This document shows positions 29,901-38,473 of a DNA stretch of 64,000 nt, one piece after another (position 1 is the stretch's first letter; each line of letters begins with the position of its first letter). The notes below the pieces were generated by a model. It saw only the letters and a program-made list of their open reading frames with translations, had not been told where the DNA came from and searched no databases. Made by a program: the position numbers and the translations under genes. The DNA comes from Splendidivirga corallicola. Its GTDB lineage: Bacteria > Bacteroidota > Bacteroidia > Cytophagales > Cyclobacteriaceae. The stretch is taken from assembly GCA_030442035.1 (NCBI GenBank), contig JAUJEA010000005.1:62001-126000 (forward strand), read 5' to 3'.

Positions 29901-30408
29901 AAGAATAATTCCCGGATAAATTAATATTCATGATGGGGAACTCAGAAAAATTGAGTTCAAATACATTAGGCTCAGTATCCAGGTCATTTGGCAAGTCGGG
30001 TTTCACCCTGTCCACCGCATCCTTCACTTTTACCAGTGCATCATCGATGTCCGTATCGGCAGTGAATTCAACAATAATGGTAGAATGATCCTGTACGGAT
30101 GTTGATTTTATATTATCGACATCGGCTACGGTATTAAGTTCTTTTTCTAATGGTCGTGTAATCAGGTTTTCAATATCAACCGGTGAGTTACCCGGATAAG
30201 GTGTCCCAATATAGACCATTGGCTGTTCAACCTCAGGATAGTTTTCCTTTGGAAGCGAAATGTACGTGCTTATTCCTAAAATAATAATGAGGAAGGTAAG
30301 AACGAAAACAGTAGTTTTATTGGTAACAGAAAGTGTTGTTAACCTAAATTCTTTCTCTATTTTCTTACCCTTTGTATTTTGTTTATTTTGGATAGTTTCT
30401 TCTTTCAT
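26989..30408 (-). CDS. RND efflux transporter, inner-membrane pump subunit
   Basis: A 1139-residue AcrB/MexF-type proton-driven pump. An N-terminal helix follows a ~25-residue cytoplasmic tail, then the porter domain begins NYPEVEQPMVYIGTPYPG; the central helices carry GMLVDNGIVVVENVYR with the proton-relay aspartate, and the second half repeats the fold with GIVVNNAIVLIDFIEL. About 12 helices are expected. It works with the adaptor and TolC encoded upstream. Substrate, drug or metabolite, cannot be told. A possible 33-codon ORF lies in the gap to the adaptor gene. Confidence 0.95.
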   Translation of the reverse strand: MKEETIQNKQNTKGKKIEKEFRLTTLSVTNKTTVFVLTFLIIILGISTYISLPKENYPEVEQPMVYIGTPYPGNSPVDIENLITRPLEKELNTVADVDNIKSTSVQDHSTIIVEFTADTDIDDALVKVKDAVDRVKPDLPNDLDTEPNVFELNFSEFPIMNINLSGNYSLEKLNEYAEYIQDEVEKLPQISYADIRGVDDKELKIKADPYQMEARNVNFGDIATAVSSENITLSGGSVLEGEIRRSIRVLGEFERPEQLEDIVVKSEDGKIVYLKDIATVEFDYKEKENYARLRKNPVVMVDVVKRSGENLLIATDNINKVIEEAKENVFPSDLNVDITNDQSEQTEMMVSSLENNIISGVILVVLVLLFFLGTRNALFVGIAIPISMFMAFLILGAFGISINMMVLFSLIMALGMLVDNGIVVVENVYRLMEEGYTPLEATKKGVGEVAMPVIASTATTLAAFLPLAFWPGLMGEFMKFLPITLIVTLGSSLFVALVINPVLISTFMRLDPEGNPDHKRILRNTAILIVVGVLLLFSPAVAIGNILIAFGLILLLNVYVLTPASKGFRSRFLPWLESKYSRLLNYALSGRKPYLFFWGTVGLLFLSIALMGVFAPKVIFFPINQPKYVNIFIEFPIGTDIETTNNFTEKIEDKVINLIEPYEYMVESVVTNVGQGTADPNDPSSVGQSTNPNKSRITVNFVEFKERNGKLTSEIMDDLRDELRGYPGVAITVDKDPAGPPVGKPISIEVNGKDLLTLIDITDRMKNMINESGIEGIEKLKTDLETGKPELIVDIDREKARRFGLSTQNIANEVRTALFGFEVSKFKQGEDDYEIQLRLDDKYRYDIDALMNKSIVFRDQTSGKMHQVPISSVAKAEFSSTYGSIKRKDLNRVVTLYSNVLGDYNATEVNDQIKALLSDFPMPPGYEFKFGGEQEKQAEEMAFLSKALFLAIFLIFMIIVSQFNKVTTPFIIMFSVVLSTIGVLLGLMIFQMDFVIIMTMIGIISLAGIVVNNAIVLIDFIELSRKRRAATLGVDKLPFDEIINSIAEAGKTRLRPVLLTAITTILGLIPLAIGINFDFLGFFSRYAPDFYLGGDNVIFWGPMSWTIIFGLTFATFLTLVIVPVMYLFFAKLNRRLGIS

Positions 30409-30418
30409 CTGTTTATAT

Positions 30419-30520
30419 TTATTTTAAAGGCCAGATGGAACTTACCATGCTTACTAAATCATGCTTTAAAGGGTCTAATGATTGTGTAAGAATGGATGTT
30501 TCATTTTTTTGATTTTGCAT
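30419..30520 (-). CDS. Candidate 33-codon small protein inside the RND operon
   Basis: An ATG-started ORF of 33 codons fits the gap between the adaptor stop and the RND start with 13 and 10 bp to spare, as a normal operon gene would. The product is MQNQKNETSILTQS... ending SIWPLK: an Asn/Gln-rich N-terminus and an amphipathic C-terminal half, with no clear membrane helix. I do not recognise it. The tight fit favours a real gene, but chance ORFs of this length are common in AT-rich DNA. Confidence 0.4.
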   Translation of the reverse strand: MQNQKNETSILTQSLDPLKHDLVSMVSSIWPLK

Positions 30521-30533
30521 AATGAAAATTTAC

Positions 30534-31688
30534 TTAAGAAGCATTATCCGCAATCCTGATAGCCGCACCCTCTGTTAACTCTCTAAATCCTTTATCTACA
30601 ATAGCTTCGTTTCCGGTCAACCCCTCAACTACCTCTGTTCTGCCGTCATAAGAGACACCTACCTTAATATGCCTTTTCTTGGCATTTGATCCTTCACCAT
30701 TCTTTTCAACACAAAATACGAAGTCTCCGATATCGTCTTTCTGAACCAAATTAGCCGGAACGGTTAAGGCCTCTTCATTTACATAATCCGTTAGAAAAAG
30801 TACCGTAACCTGATTAGGCTTTGGTTTGAAGTCCAATGATGCCAATTTAACCTCAACAACAAATGTTCTGTTGTCAGTATTGATCACTTGGCTAACCGAT
30901 GACACTGAAGAGTTCACATCTTGATCCAATGAAGGGAAATGCACGCTGACAGGATCTCCTGCCTTAAATTTACCAATATGGGCCTCTGACACATCTGCCT
31001 TGATGTATACATCATTAGGGTTCACTATTCTGATCAGGGGATGTCCCGGGGTGGCTGTTTCTCCCTGCAAGGCAATGACATCGTCAATTACACCTGAAAA
31101 TGGCGCCTTCAAAATCGTTTGATTCAATTGAGAATTCGCTGTTGCAAGTTTTCTCTCAAGAGATTCCTTGTTGTTTTTTGCCTCCAAATACTGAATCTCC
31201 GTCCCAATTTTGTTTTTCCACAAATTAGCCTGTCGCTCATAAACCACTGTTGCCAATTCCAAAGAAGTCTTCAGCTCCGCAATGCTGTTTTGAATAATGT
31301 CCGAATCCAAACGTAAGAGCACTTGCCCTTTACTAACTCTTTGTCCTTCCTTCACATTGATCTGTTCTATCTTACCTCCCACTTCAGCGCTAATTAGCAC
31401 ATTCTTCCGTGATTCAACGGCACCTCTGACATGTACTTTATGCTCGAACTTGCCCTTTTCAGGCGTCACTGTTGAAACAAGCACAGACCTGTCGGCATCC
31501 TTTCCAAACTCAGGATCAAGTTCCTTAATTTCTTTTTCCAGAGTAGCAATTTGAGTTTTAAGCTCCTGCAATTCCTTTTTACGGCGGCTAAGCTCTTCTT
31601 TCTTTTTGTCCAAGTCGTTTTGTCCAGACTGACAGGCGATTGTCAGAAGAAACAAGCTTGCTGTAAAATATTTTATTATCGTTTTCAT
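30534..31688 (-). CDS. RND efflux periplasmic adaptor (HlyD/AcrA-type lipoprotein)
   Basis: A 384-residue protein with lipoprotein signal MKTIIKYFTASLFLLTIACQSG (Cys19), a coiled coil at about 24-55 directly after the lipid anchor, a lipoyl/barrel-sandwich half (VSAEVGGKIEQINVKEGQRVSKGQVLLRLD), a helical hairpin (about 130-190), the second lipoyl half (ATANSQLNQTILKAPFSGVID) and beta-barrel plus membrane-proximal domains. It bridges the inner-membrane pump and TolC. It is the second structural gene of the operon, 25 bp after tolC. Confidence 0.93.
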   Translation of the reverse strand: MKTIIKYFTASLFLLTIACQSGQNDLDKKKEELSRRKKELQELKTQIATLEKEIKELDPEFGKDADRSVLVSTVTPEKGKFEHKVHVRGAVESRKNVLISAEVGGKIEQINVKEGQRVSKGQVLLRLDSDIIQNSIAELKTSLELATVVYERQANLWKNKIGTEIQYLEAKNNKESLERKLATANSQLNQTILKAPFSGVIDDVIALQGETATPGHPLIRIVNPNDVYIKADVSEAHIGKFKAGDPVSVHFPSLDQDVNSSVSSVSQVINTDNRTFVVEVKLASLDFKPKPNQVTVLFLTDYVNEEALTVPANLVQKDDIGDFVFCVEKNGEGSNAKKRHIKVGVSYDGRTEVVEGLTGNEAIVDKGFRELTEGAAIRIADNAS

Positions 31689-31713
31689 AGTTTATAATGC
31701 CGGTTTAATATTT

Positions 31714-33075
31714 TCAATTTTGTTCAAACAACCTTCCATAAGCTTTGTCAAGATCCACTTTGGAAATCAATGCATCGTATACTGCATTGTAGTAATCTGT
31801 TTCGGCAGATTTATACGCAATTTCAGCATCGATCACTTCCAGGTTTGAACCAACGCCTTCCTGGTACTTGATTTTAGAAACACGATATACTTCCTCAGCC
31901 AATGTCAGGTTTTCCTTTTGAGTTTCTAAATTGACCAGGTTATTGTTTAAATTGGTTCTTGCCTGATAGATCTCAACATCAATACTATTTTTTAATCTTT
32001 GCTTTTGAAGATCGATTTGTGCTATTTGAATTTTACTCTTTTGAATACCGTAACTTTTCCTCAGTCCATCAAATATTGGCAGTTTAATAGTAGCCCCAAA
32101 TGCACCGTTCCCAAACCAATTGTCACCAAACTTGAAAAGGTCACTTGAAGTGGTTGTTCCTGCATTTTTACCTATCTGTGCAAAAAAGTCTATTGTAGGT
32201 AGATATTGAACTTTGTTATTCTTCATATCCAGCCTGGCCAATGCCTGATTTGTCTCAAGTTGAGAATATTCAATTCTCTGTTTATAGTCGAAATCCACCA
32301 CCTCAAGTTCATTCAGTGATAGTTCAACATCATCCAGATTTCCGGTAACGCTTAAGGATTCATTGGCTGACATCCCCATTTGAAATTTCAACAACTTCAA
32401 ACTTATATCCTGAAAATCCTGAAGTTTTTTTCTTTGGATCTTAGAGTTATTGTATTGAATTCTTATTCTGTTAACATCAATTTTTTCCGCAAAACCGTTT
32501 TGATACATGATATCCGTTTCGTTCAACAAGGTATCCAGCCTTTGAAAGTTTTTTTCGACAAAGCTTAGTTGCTCCTGGTTAACCAACACCGTATAGTAAG
32601 CTTTGGTCACATTGGCTATCACATCAATTTGTGTTCTTATATGATCCTTGGTCGAGAGTTCCCTAAATGTTCTGGCTGCTTCCAAGCCTACGAAATAGGA
32701 ACCATCAAATATCATCTGATCAAGTGTAATACCGGCATTCCCGGTATATTGCGTTCCGAACTGTACCGGGGCAAACTCGCCTTCCCCTGCGTTGGGGTCA
32801 AAAAAGATGGCAGGAATAAAGCTTGTAGGTACCTTATAATTATTGGTTAGTGTAGCCGAAGCATTGATCTGGGGTAATCCCTGCGCTCTAGTTTCACCAA
32901 CGGTACCATCAGCTCTTTTCTTTTCCATTTCGCTAACTCTTATGTCCTCATTGTTTTTGAGGGCATAATCAATACAATTCTGTAAGGTGAACTCATTCAC
33001 CTGTTGGGCATGTAAAGAGCTCGAGAAACAAATCAAGAGTCCTATGAGTAATCCTGTTTTTCCTAAAAGTTTCAT
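31714..33075 (-). CDS. TolC-family outer-membrane efflux channel
   Basis: A 453-residue protein with a signal peptide (about 1-23, ending LHAQ) and the duplicated TolC/OEP pattern: LQNCIDYALKNNEDIRVSE at the start, long helices, short barrel strands (TLTNNYKVPTSFIP) and a second repeat with LAEEVYRVSKIKYQEGVGSNLEVIDAE. It forms the trimeric exit duct for the RND pump. It is first of the three structural genes, 33 bp after the TetR gene, so the regulator is probably in the same transcript. Confidence 0.93.
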   Translation of the reverse strand: MKLLGKTGLLIGLLICFSSSLHAQQVNEFTLQNCIDYALKNNEDIRVSEMEKKRADGTVGETRAQGLPQINASATLTNNYKVPTSFIPAIFFDPNAGEGEFAPVQFGTQYTGNAGITLDQMIFDGSYFVGLEAARTFRELSTKDHIRTQIDVIANVTKAYYTVLVNQEQLSFVEKNFQRLDTLLNETDIMYQNGFAEKIDVNRIRIQYNNSKIQRKKLQDFQDISLKLLKFQMGMSANESLSVTGNLDDVELSLNELEVVDFDYKQRIEYSQLETNQALARLDMKNNKVQYLPTIDFFAQIGKNAGTTTSSDLFKFGDNWFGNGAFGATIKLPIFDGLRKSYGIQKSKIQIAQIDLQKQRLKNSIDVEIYQARTNLNNNLVNLETQKENLTLAEEVYRVSKIKYQEGVGSNLEVIDAEIAYKSAETDYYNAVYDALISKVDLDKAYGRLFEQN

Positions 33076-33108
33076 TATGTTAAATCGGATTTCCTAAATT
33101 TTAGTTTA

Positions 33109-33765
33109 TCAATTTTGCTGGGTATTCTGTAATAAATAATTTTCATAAGAATGTCTTCCCTTTTCAGTCACAATACCATGTACAAAATGATCGAAAAGCT
33201 GCATTTGTACCTCCATAAAACTGAATTTATCTCTTGGGAAGATTTTATCATCAAATGACATCTCAATTTGCTCCACTCGAAAAGTCGCCATGGTTTCCGG
33301 ATCAATTTCCTTTCGGAAATATCCTTCCCTTATGCCCCTTGTAATGTTATCTACTATCGTCTTTTTTATGTAGTTATATTTATAATCAAACCACATCGTC
33401 CACGCCCGTTGATGATATCTTTGTAAATCAAACAACAAAGAGGGGTTGATATCATTTAGATTTCTTCGCAGACATATACAGATCTTTGCCAGTTCTTCAA
33501 CAGCATTCGATGATATTCTCATTATCTCATCAAATTCTACTTTATCCCTTGTCATATGTGCCTGCGTAACTAAAGAAACAATCTCATCCTTATCTTTATA
33601 ATATTGATAGATCGTCTTCTTTGATATCGACAGCTCTTTGGCTATGTCATCCATGGTGACACTTCTTATTCCATATTTCATGAATAGATCACCAGCCGTT
33701 TGAATTATCTTTTCCTTTATTTCCACATCCCTAATTCTTTTCGAAACCCAGGAAACTTTTTCCAT
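33109..33765 (-). CDS. TetR/AcrR-family regulator of the RND operon
   Basis: The start is placed at the Met codon ending at 33765 (MEKVSWVSKRIRDVEIKEK), giving 218 residues; a start 14 codons upstream is possible. The N-terminal helix-turn-helix is typical: IIQTAGDLFMKYGIRSVTMDDIAKELSISKKTIYQYYKDKDE. The C-terminal ligand domain (about 80-218) is unassigned. Position at the head of the tolC-adaptor-RND genes suggests local autoregulated repression. Upstream, TTAAAGGAAT occurs twice at 33835 and 33854, a direct repeat 19 bp apart; whether it is an operator is unknown. Confidence 0.9.
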   Translation of the reverse strand: MEKVSWVSKRIRDVEIKEKIIQTAGDLFMKYGIRSVTMDDIAKELSISKKTIYQYYKDKDEIVSLVTQAHMTRDKVEFDEIMRISSNAVEELAKICICLRRNLNDINPSLLFDLQRYHQRAWTMWFDYKYNYIKKTIVDNITRGIREGYFRKEIDPETMATFRVEQIEMSFDDKIFPRDKFSFMEVQMQLFDHFVHGIVTEKGRHSYENYLLQNTQQN

Positions 33766-34100
33766 TTCCAAAGTTTCCACTGCAATAGTAACGAGCCTTA
33801 TACTCAAAAGTTCAATGTTTTATTATTTTTATTTTAAAGGAATATATTTATGATTAAAGGAATTATTAATATGTAATCGGAAAATTTTGGTTTATAATAT
33901 CTGTATATTTTACCAAATTAAGGGTCTATACCAAGGTTTAAAACTCGCAATTAGCGAATTGATTATTAGTAAAAATCAAAACAAAGTCCTAATTTTCTAA
34001 AAAATTCTTTTAATCAGTATCTGCTTAAAATTTGTGCTGCCTCTTTTACGTTATTAAGAGATACTCATCTACGAAGTAAATAAAATTCGATTCTGGTAAC

Positions 34101-34955
34101 ATGTTAAGAAAAATCAACCAATCATACATAGTGCTCCATTTCTTCGTAGTGATCATTGTTTGCTCCATTGTTCTTATTACTAGCCAAACACAAGAAGCTA
34201 CACCTGCTTTACTAATTACAACACAAGAAAATGGATTATTTGAATGGGGCAGTTTTTTTATTTTTCTCGCCATCTCAGCCTTCACTTTGATGATTTTGTT
34301 TCATGACAAAGGCTCTAATATCTTCACTAAATTTCAAAAACGGTTCATTACACTCGTAGCGATAGGCACTTATTTTCTTGCCATGGAAGAAATAAGCTGG
34401 GGGCAACACATTTTAGGTTTTAAGACACCAGGATTCTTCGAAGCTAATAATCTTCAAAAAGAGACCAATATACATAACCTGATTTCAGGAGAAATATCAA
34501 ATCTTGTGTTCCATTCCATCGTTTACATTTTCTTTATCCTCATTCCCATTATCGTTTACATCAAACCTAATATATCTGATCGTTTACCTAGATTAAAAAA
34601 GGGAATTTCAACTTATCTTCCTTCCTTGCATAATATTTTGATGTTCTGCTTCGCCTCCAGTTTACAGGCATATTTCCTTCCAAAAACAATCGTGGATACA
34701 GTGGTACTTTCCATATCCTTGTTGATTTTATCAATATTGATTTTATCTAAAAAAGCATTTAGGACCAAGTCTATCCTAATTCATCTTGCTTTGGTAATCG
34801 GTTCAACAATAATCTTCATGTTCAACCATCATGTATTTGCCTACTACAACATGCAATATGAAATAAGGGAATTCGTAATAGGTTATGCATTTCTCTATTG
34901 GTTCTACAACTGGACAGCCCACGTAAAGTACAAAATGGCACTGCAACTGCGCTAG
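34101..34955 (+). CDS. Polytopic membrane protein with EEISWGQ motif, unknown function
   Basis: A 284-residue protein with about eight hydrophobic helices (roughly 8-28, 45-66, 82-98, 138-158, 178-196, 200-218, 228-246, 258-274). Between helices 3 and 4 lies a polar segment AMEEISWGQHILGFKTP followed by FFEANNLQKETNIHNL. Its Glu-Glu, His, Asn, Gln and second His residues look like a membrane-embedded active or binding site. I recall similar EEISWGQ...N.Q.E.N.HN patterns in uncharacterised membrane proteins but cannot name a family. It appears monocistronic. Confidence 0.78.
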   Translation: MLRKINQSYIVLHFFVVIIVCSIVLITSQTQEATPALLITTQENGLFEWGSFFIFLAISAFTLMILFHDKGSNIFTKFQKRFITLVAIGTYFLAMEEISWGQHILGFKTPGFFEANNLQKETNIHNLISGEISNLVFHSIVYIFFILIPIIVYIKPNISDRLPRLKKGISTYLPSLHNILMFCFASSLQAYFLPKTIVDTVVLSISLLILSILILSKKAFRTKSILIHLALVIGSTIIFMFNHHVFAYYNMQYEIREFVIGYAFLYWFYNWTAHVKYKMALQLR

Positions 34956-35346
34956 TTTACCCTACACTATTTCCGGTATTCTTAATGTCTCAATCGGGGG
35001 AAAATCCCTCGCCTTTAGGCGAAACTTTAGTGTTCCCGATTGAGAGTTATTCGTTATTGGGTTATTCGTTAACAGGTATCACTCGTGGTCAAATCTTTAG
35101 CAGACTTACAGCCGGAATCAAACCAATCGCCTTTAGTCCCTTATTATATTAATAATATTTGTGTATTTTTTTGGCAAGACATTATTAATACATAACAAAT
35201 AACCATGGTTTGTGTCTTCACAAACCATCAAACATTGAACCCGTACTAATATATCGTACAGTATATTACATATTCTTCAGGCAAAAGTCTTTTCTCTTAT
35301 ATCTTTATCTTTTAACCTCCCGGCTTGTCCAGGCTAGGCATAGTAG
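34956..35346. other. Non-coding stretch with structured repeats
   Basis: No convincing gene is present. The region holds a large inverted repeat (34988-35045), a tandem direct repeat GTTATTCGTTA at 35046-35056 and 35061-35071, and a second copy of TCGCCTTTA at 35127-35135. Two ORFs crossing it (34898-35152 and 35210-35467) overlap real genes and have no domain-like sequence. It could be the remnant of a mobile or repetitive extragenic element. Confidence 0.5.
34988..35045. repeat. Nested inverted repeat, possible repetitive extragenic element
   Basis: An outer perfect 11-bp inverted repeat (TCTCAATCGGG at 34988-34998 with CCCGATTGAGA at 35035-35045) encloses an inner hairpin TCGCC-TTTA-GGCGA at 35009-35022. 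It begins 33 bp after the stop codon at 34955. There is no T-run after the outer stem, so it is not an obvious terminator. Confidence 0.6.
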
Positions 35347-35378
35347 TTTAGTTTTTATAGTCAATACGCCTATCTTTG
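35347..35378 (+). promoter_or_regulatory. Promoter of the TPR lipoprotein gene
   Basis: TTTA at 35347-35350 and a perfect -7 box TATCTTTG at 35371-35378 are 20 bp apart, matching the Bacteroidota TTTG-N19/20-TAnnTTTG pattern with one mismatch. The predicted start near 35385 supports translation from the ATG at 35406 rather than the in-frame ATG at 35376. Confidence 0.55.
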
Positions 35379-35405
35379 CCATTTCAAAAATCAATACGCT
35401 CAAAA

Positions 35406-36110
35406 ATGACGAAAAAAATCATATTGGTCATTATGTCCTGCTTCATCCTTGCATGCTCCGGTTCTGAGCAGGAGCTTATGGATCAGGCCAAGAAGCACAT
35501 AGCGGATGGTAACTATCAGCTGGCGGTAGCGCAATTGGATCAGGTATTGAAAAAAAACGATCAACATCTTGATGCCTACAATGCCAAAAGTTATGCACTT
35601 TTTGAATTAAAGGAATATCAAAAAGTTATAGAGAACAATCAAAAAGCCATCAATTTTCAAGACACTTCTTATATACCTTATTATAATATGGCTAATGCCA
35701 AACGTGAGTTAAAGGACTTATCAGGTGCCATCGAAGACTATACAACAGCCTTAAAGCTTTCACCTGAAATCAAGGACATTTATATTAACCGTGGATCAGT
35801 TTTTTTTGAAGTGGGGAAGTATGTCAAAGCTATTTCTGATTTCGAATCAGCGATAAGTCTGGACCCAAATGATAAGCTTGTTTATTTAAATAAAGCTAAA
35901 ACAGAACTAAAGATTGATAGTATTGATCATGCGATTGAAAGTTTATCTGGGTTACTAACATTAGACTCTGAACACGGCGAGGCCCACTATTGGATGGGAC
36001 TCACAAGGATTTCAAAAGGTGATCCAGAGGCCGGTTGTCTACATCTAAACACAGCCCTGAAGTTAAATTTTGAAAGTGCCAAGGCGGCATTAAAGGAATA
36101 TTGTGAGTAA
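35406..36110 (+). CDS. TPR-repeat lipoprotein
   Basis: 234 residues from the ATG at 35406, which starts a lipoprotein signal (MTKKIILVIMSCFILACSGS, lipobox ILAC). The rest is about five or six tetratricopeptide repeats (HIADGNYQLAVAQLDQVLKKN, AYNAKSYALFELKEYQKVI, YYNMANAKRELKDLSGAI, YINRGSVFFEVGKYVKAI), a protein-interaction scaffold on the outer-membrane inner face or the surface. The partner is unknown. The last bases are adjacent to or overlap the next gene, so it is cotranscribed with tsaC/sua5. Confidence 0.88.
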   Translation: MTKKIILVIMSCFILACSGSEQELMDQAKKHIADGNYQLAVAQLDQVLKKNDQHLDAYNAKSYALFELKEYQKVIENNQKAINFQDTSYIPYYNMANAKRELKDLSGAIEDYTTALKLSPEIKDIYINRGSVFFEVGKYVKAISDFESAISLDPNDKLVYLNKAKTELKIDSIDHAIESLSGLLTLDSEHGEAHYWMGLTRISKGDPEAGCLHLNTALKLNFESAKAALKEYCE

Positions 36111-36117
36111 CTATAAG

Positions 36118-37080
36118 ATGGCTGAGATTGGCACGGATATTCAAAGAGCTAAAGAGCTTCTGATTCAATCTAATTTAGTAGCTATACCTACTGAAACTGT
36201 GTATGGGCTTGCAGGAAATGCATTTGACACGGAGGCTATTACAGAAATATTCAGTGTTAAAAACCGCCCTTTTTTTGATCCATTAATTGTTCATACCGAC
36301 AGTATTGAGAAGGTAAAAAGCTTTACCAAAGAAATACCAAAGGACGCCCTGATGTTATTCCAACAATTCTGCCCGGGACCCCTTACTGTACTGCTTCCAA
36401 GAAACCAAAAAATACCTGACCTGATTACTTCAGGCTTGCCCAATGTTGCGGTCAGAATACCTGATCATCATTTAACACGTTCACTATTGGAAGTGCTCGA
36501 TTTCCCATTAGCAGCGCCTAGTGCCAACCCTTTCGGTTATATCAGTCCTACAAGCGCTTCACATGTTAACGATCAGTTGGGCGAAAAAATACCCTATATT
36601 CTGGATGGGGGAAGTTGCAAAGTTGGTATAGAATCTACTATTGTAGGTTTTGAAAATAACAAAGCCATTGTTCATCGTTTAGGTGGAATGGATTTGGATC
36701 TTTTGAAAAAGTATATAAAGGACATTCAAGTGATGGAACACTCGAGTTCCAAACCAAAGGCTCCCGGACAACTCAAAAGTCACTATGCCCCAAATAAACC
36801 TTTCATACTTGGAGATTTGACTGATTTGATCCGAGCCTATACCCCGGAGGACATTGCAATACTTTCATTTTGCGAAACTCATCCAGTTATCCCGCAGGAA
36901 AACCAATTGATTTTATCAAGAACCGGTGATCTTAAAGAAGCTGCAAAAAATCTATTCTCAGCACTAAGAAAACTAGATACATTACCTGTAAAAGCCATAT
37001 TGGCCGAAGAGGTTCCGAGTGTAGGGCTTGGATTGGCTATTAATGACCGGCTGAGAAGAGCTGCAGCTGAACGTCGTTAG
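36118..37080 (+). CDS. L-threonylcarbamoyladenylate synthase (Sua5/TsaC type)
   Basis: Makes threonylcarbamoyl-AMP from threonine, bicarbonate and ATP for the t6A37 tRNA modification. The YrdC-fold domain (about 1-205) shows VAIPTETVYGLAGNAF, KNRPFFDPLIVH, FCPGPLTVLL and APSANPFGYISPTSA; a Sua5 C-terminal domain follows the linker KAPGQLKSHYAP, so it is the longer Sua5 form (320 residues). The ATG at 36118 is preferred; a GTG at 36103 would overlap the previous gene by 8 bases. Confidence 0.93.
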   Translation: MAEIGTDIQRAKELLIQSNLVAIPTETVYGLAGNAFDTEAITEIFSVKNRPFFDPLIVHTDSIEKVKSFTKEIPKDALMLFQQFCPGPLTVLLPRNQKIPDLITSGLPNVAVRIPDHHLTRSLLEVLDFPLAAPSANPFGYISPTSASHVNDQLGEKIPYILDGGSCKVGIESTIVGFENNKAIVHRLGGMDLDLLKKYIKDIQVMEHSSSKPKAPGQLKSHYAPNKPFILGDLTDLIRAYTPEDIAILSFCETHPVIPQENQLILSRTGDLKEAAKNLFSALRKLDTLPVKAILAEEVPSVGLGLAINDRLRRAAAERR

Positions 37081-37196
37081 GTCAAAAATGCAAGTCTTCT
37101 ATTAAACGTTCCAGGTCACTATGACAATCAAATTCCATCAATAAAAAGTAATCAGAACTTCATGTTTTTATTTTTAATAAAATTGGAAATACTTTC

Positions 37197-37204
37197 TATT
37201 TTTG
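37197..37204 (+). promoter_or_regulatory. Candidate -7 box upstream of pgk
   Basis: TATTTTTG is a perfect match to TAnnTTTG, predicting a start near 37211 and a leader of about 65 bases before the pgk ATG. No good TTTG lies 19-20 bp upstream, so support is partial. It argues against the longer pgk reading frame that starts at 37202. Confidence 0.35.
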
Positions 37205-37276
37205 GCCCATCGAAATAGCCACTGCAACATAGCCCAGCAAACGTTTCGGTTAAATTTTATAAACAAAACAACAGGT

Positions 37277-38464
37277 ATGAAAACAATTGATAGCTATAAC
37301 TTTTCAGAGAAAAGGGCTTTAATCAGAGTTGACTTTAATGTCCCATTGGATGGGAGTTTCCATATTACTGACGATACGCGTATCAAAGCTGCGGTCCCAT
37401 CAATACAAAAAATATTGAACGATGGAGGGGCTGTCATATTAATGTCGCACCTCGGAAGGCCCAAGAATGGACCGGAAGAAAAGTTTTCTCTAAAGCATTT
37501 AGTTGACCACCTTTCAAATGTTTTTAGTGTGACTGTAAAATTTGCCGGGGACTGCATTGGGCAGGAAGCTGTTGATTTAGCCAATAATTTAAAACCAGGT
37601 GAAATCCTGTTATTGGAAAATCTTAGATTCTACAAGGAAGAAACAAAAGGCGATGTCTCATTTGCCGAAAAACTTTCCGTGCTTGGTGATATCTATGTAA
37701 ATGATGCATTTGGAACTGCTCACAGAGCACATGCTTCAACATCAATTATTGCACAATTTTTTCAGGATAAAGCCTGTGGTTATGTGATGCAGGCTGAGCT
37801 CGAAAATGCCCAAAAAGTACTTGCTGGCGCTCAAAAACCATTTACAGCGATCATGGGAGGGGCCAAAATTTCCGATAAGATTCTTATCATAGAAAAACTG
37901 TTGGACAAAGTGGATAACCTGATTATTGGAGGTGGTATGTCTTATACTTTTTTCAAGGCTATGGGTGGAAACATCGGTGCTTCACTAGTAGAAGAGGACA
38001 AGCTTGATCTGGCCAAAGAATTGATCCAAAAAGCGAAAGAAAAAAATGTGGATTTACAACTTCCCATTGACTCTATTACTGCAGATGCTTTCGATAATAA
38101 TGCAAGTACTCAAATTGCAAACAATCATGCCATTCAAGAGGGTTGGATGGGATTGGATATTGGTCCTGAGGCCAGAGAAGTTTTTGCACAAACAATAGAA
38201 AATTCCAAAACCATACTTTGGAATGGCCCCATGGGGGTATTTGAAATGAGCAACTTTGCGGGAGGCACAATTAGGATCGCTGAAGCAGTAGTAAACGCTA
38301 CCAAAAAAGGAGGATTTTCATTAATTGGAGGAGGAGATTCTGCAGCCGCGGTCAATAACTTAGGATATGGAGAGGATGTATCTTACGTCTCTACCGGAGG
38401 TGGTGCACTGTTGGAATACATGGAGGGTAAAGAGTTACCCGGTGTTAAGGCATTAGAGGAATAA
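37277..38464 (+). CDS. pgk: Phosphoglycerate kinase
   Basis: Interconverts 1,3-bisphosphoglycerate + ADP and 3-phosphoglycerate + ATP. The start at 37277 ([24 protein letters not shown]) gives the standard 395-residue protein; the frame extends 25 codons upstream without family similarity. Visible are RVDFNVP, the substrate-binding [31 protein letters not shown], the nucleotide-binding [11 protein letters not shown], and the C-terminal GGGDSAAAV and STGGGALLE. It is probably transcribed alone from its own promoter and ends at a strong hairpin. Confidence 0.97.
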   Translation: MKTIDSYNFSEKRALIRVDFNVPLDGSFHITDDTRIKAAVPSIQKILNDGGAVILMSHLGRPKNGPEEKFSLKHLVDHLSNVFSVTVKFAGDCIGQEAVDLANNLKPGEILLLENLRFYKEETKGDVSFAEKLSVLGDIYVNDAFGTAHRAHASTSIIAQFFQDKACGYVMQAELENAQKVLAGAQKPFTAIMGGAKISDKILIIEKLLDKVDNLIIGGGMSYTFFKAMGGNIGASLVEEDKLDLAKELIQKAKEKNVDLQLPIDSITADAFDNNASTQIANNHAIQEGWMGLDIGPEAREVFAQTIENSKTILWNGPMGVFEMSNFAGGTIRIAEAVVNATKKGGFSLIGGGDSAAAVNNLGYGEDVSYVSTGGGALLEYMEGKELPGVKALEE

Positions 38465-38473
38465 TATTATAAA

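Noticed and set aside
33835-33867. Direct repeat TTAAAGGAAT upstream of tetR as an operator
   Set aside because: TetR operators are normally palindromic, and I found no good inverted repeat here; AT-rich chance repeat is likely.
34898-35152. 84-codon plus-strand ORF across the structured intergenic region
   Set aside because: It overlaps the end of the membrane-protein gene in another frame, and its sequence runs through the inverted and direct repeats with no domain-like pattern.
35210-35467. 85-codon plus-strand ORF before the TPR lipoprotein
   Set aside because: It overlaps the lipoprotein signal peptide region in another frame and contains the promoter; no family-like sequence.
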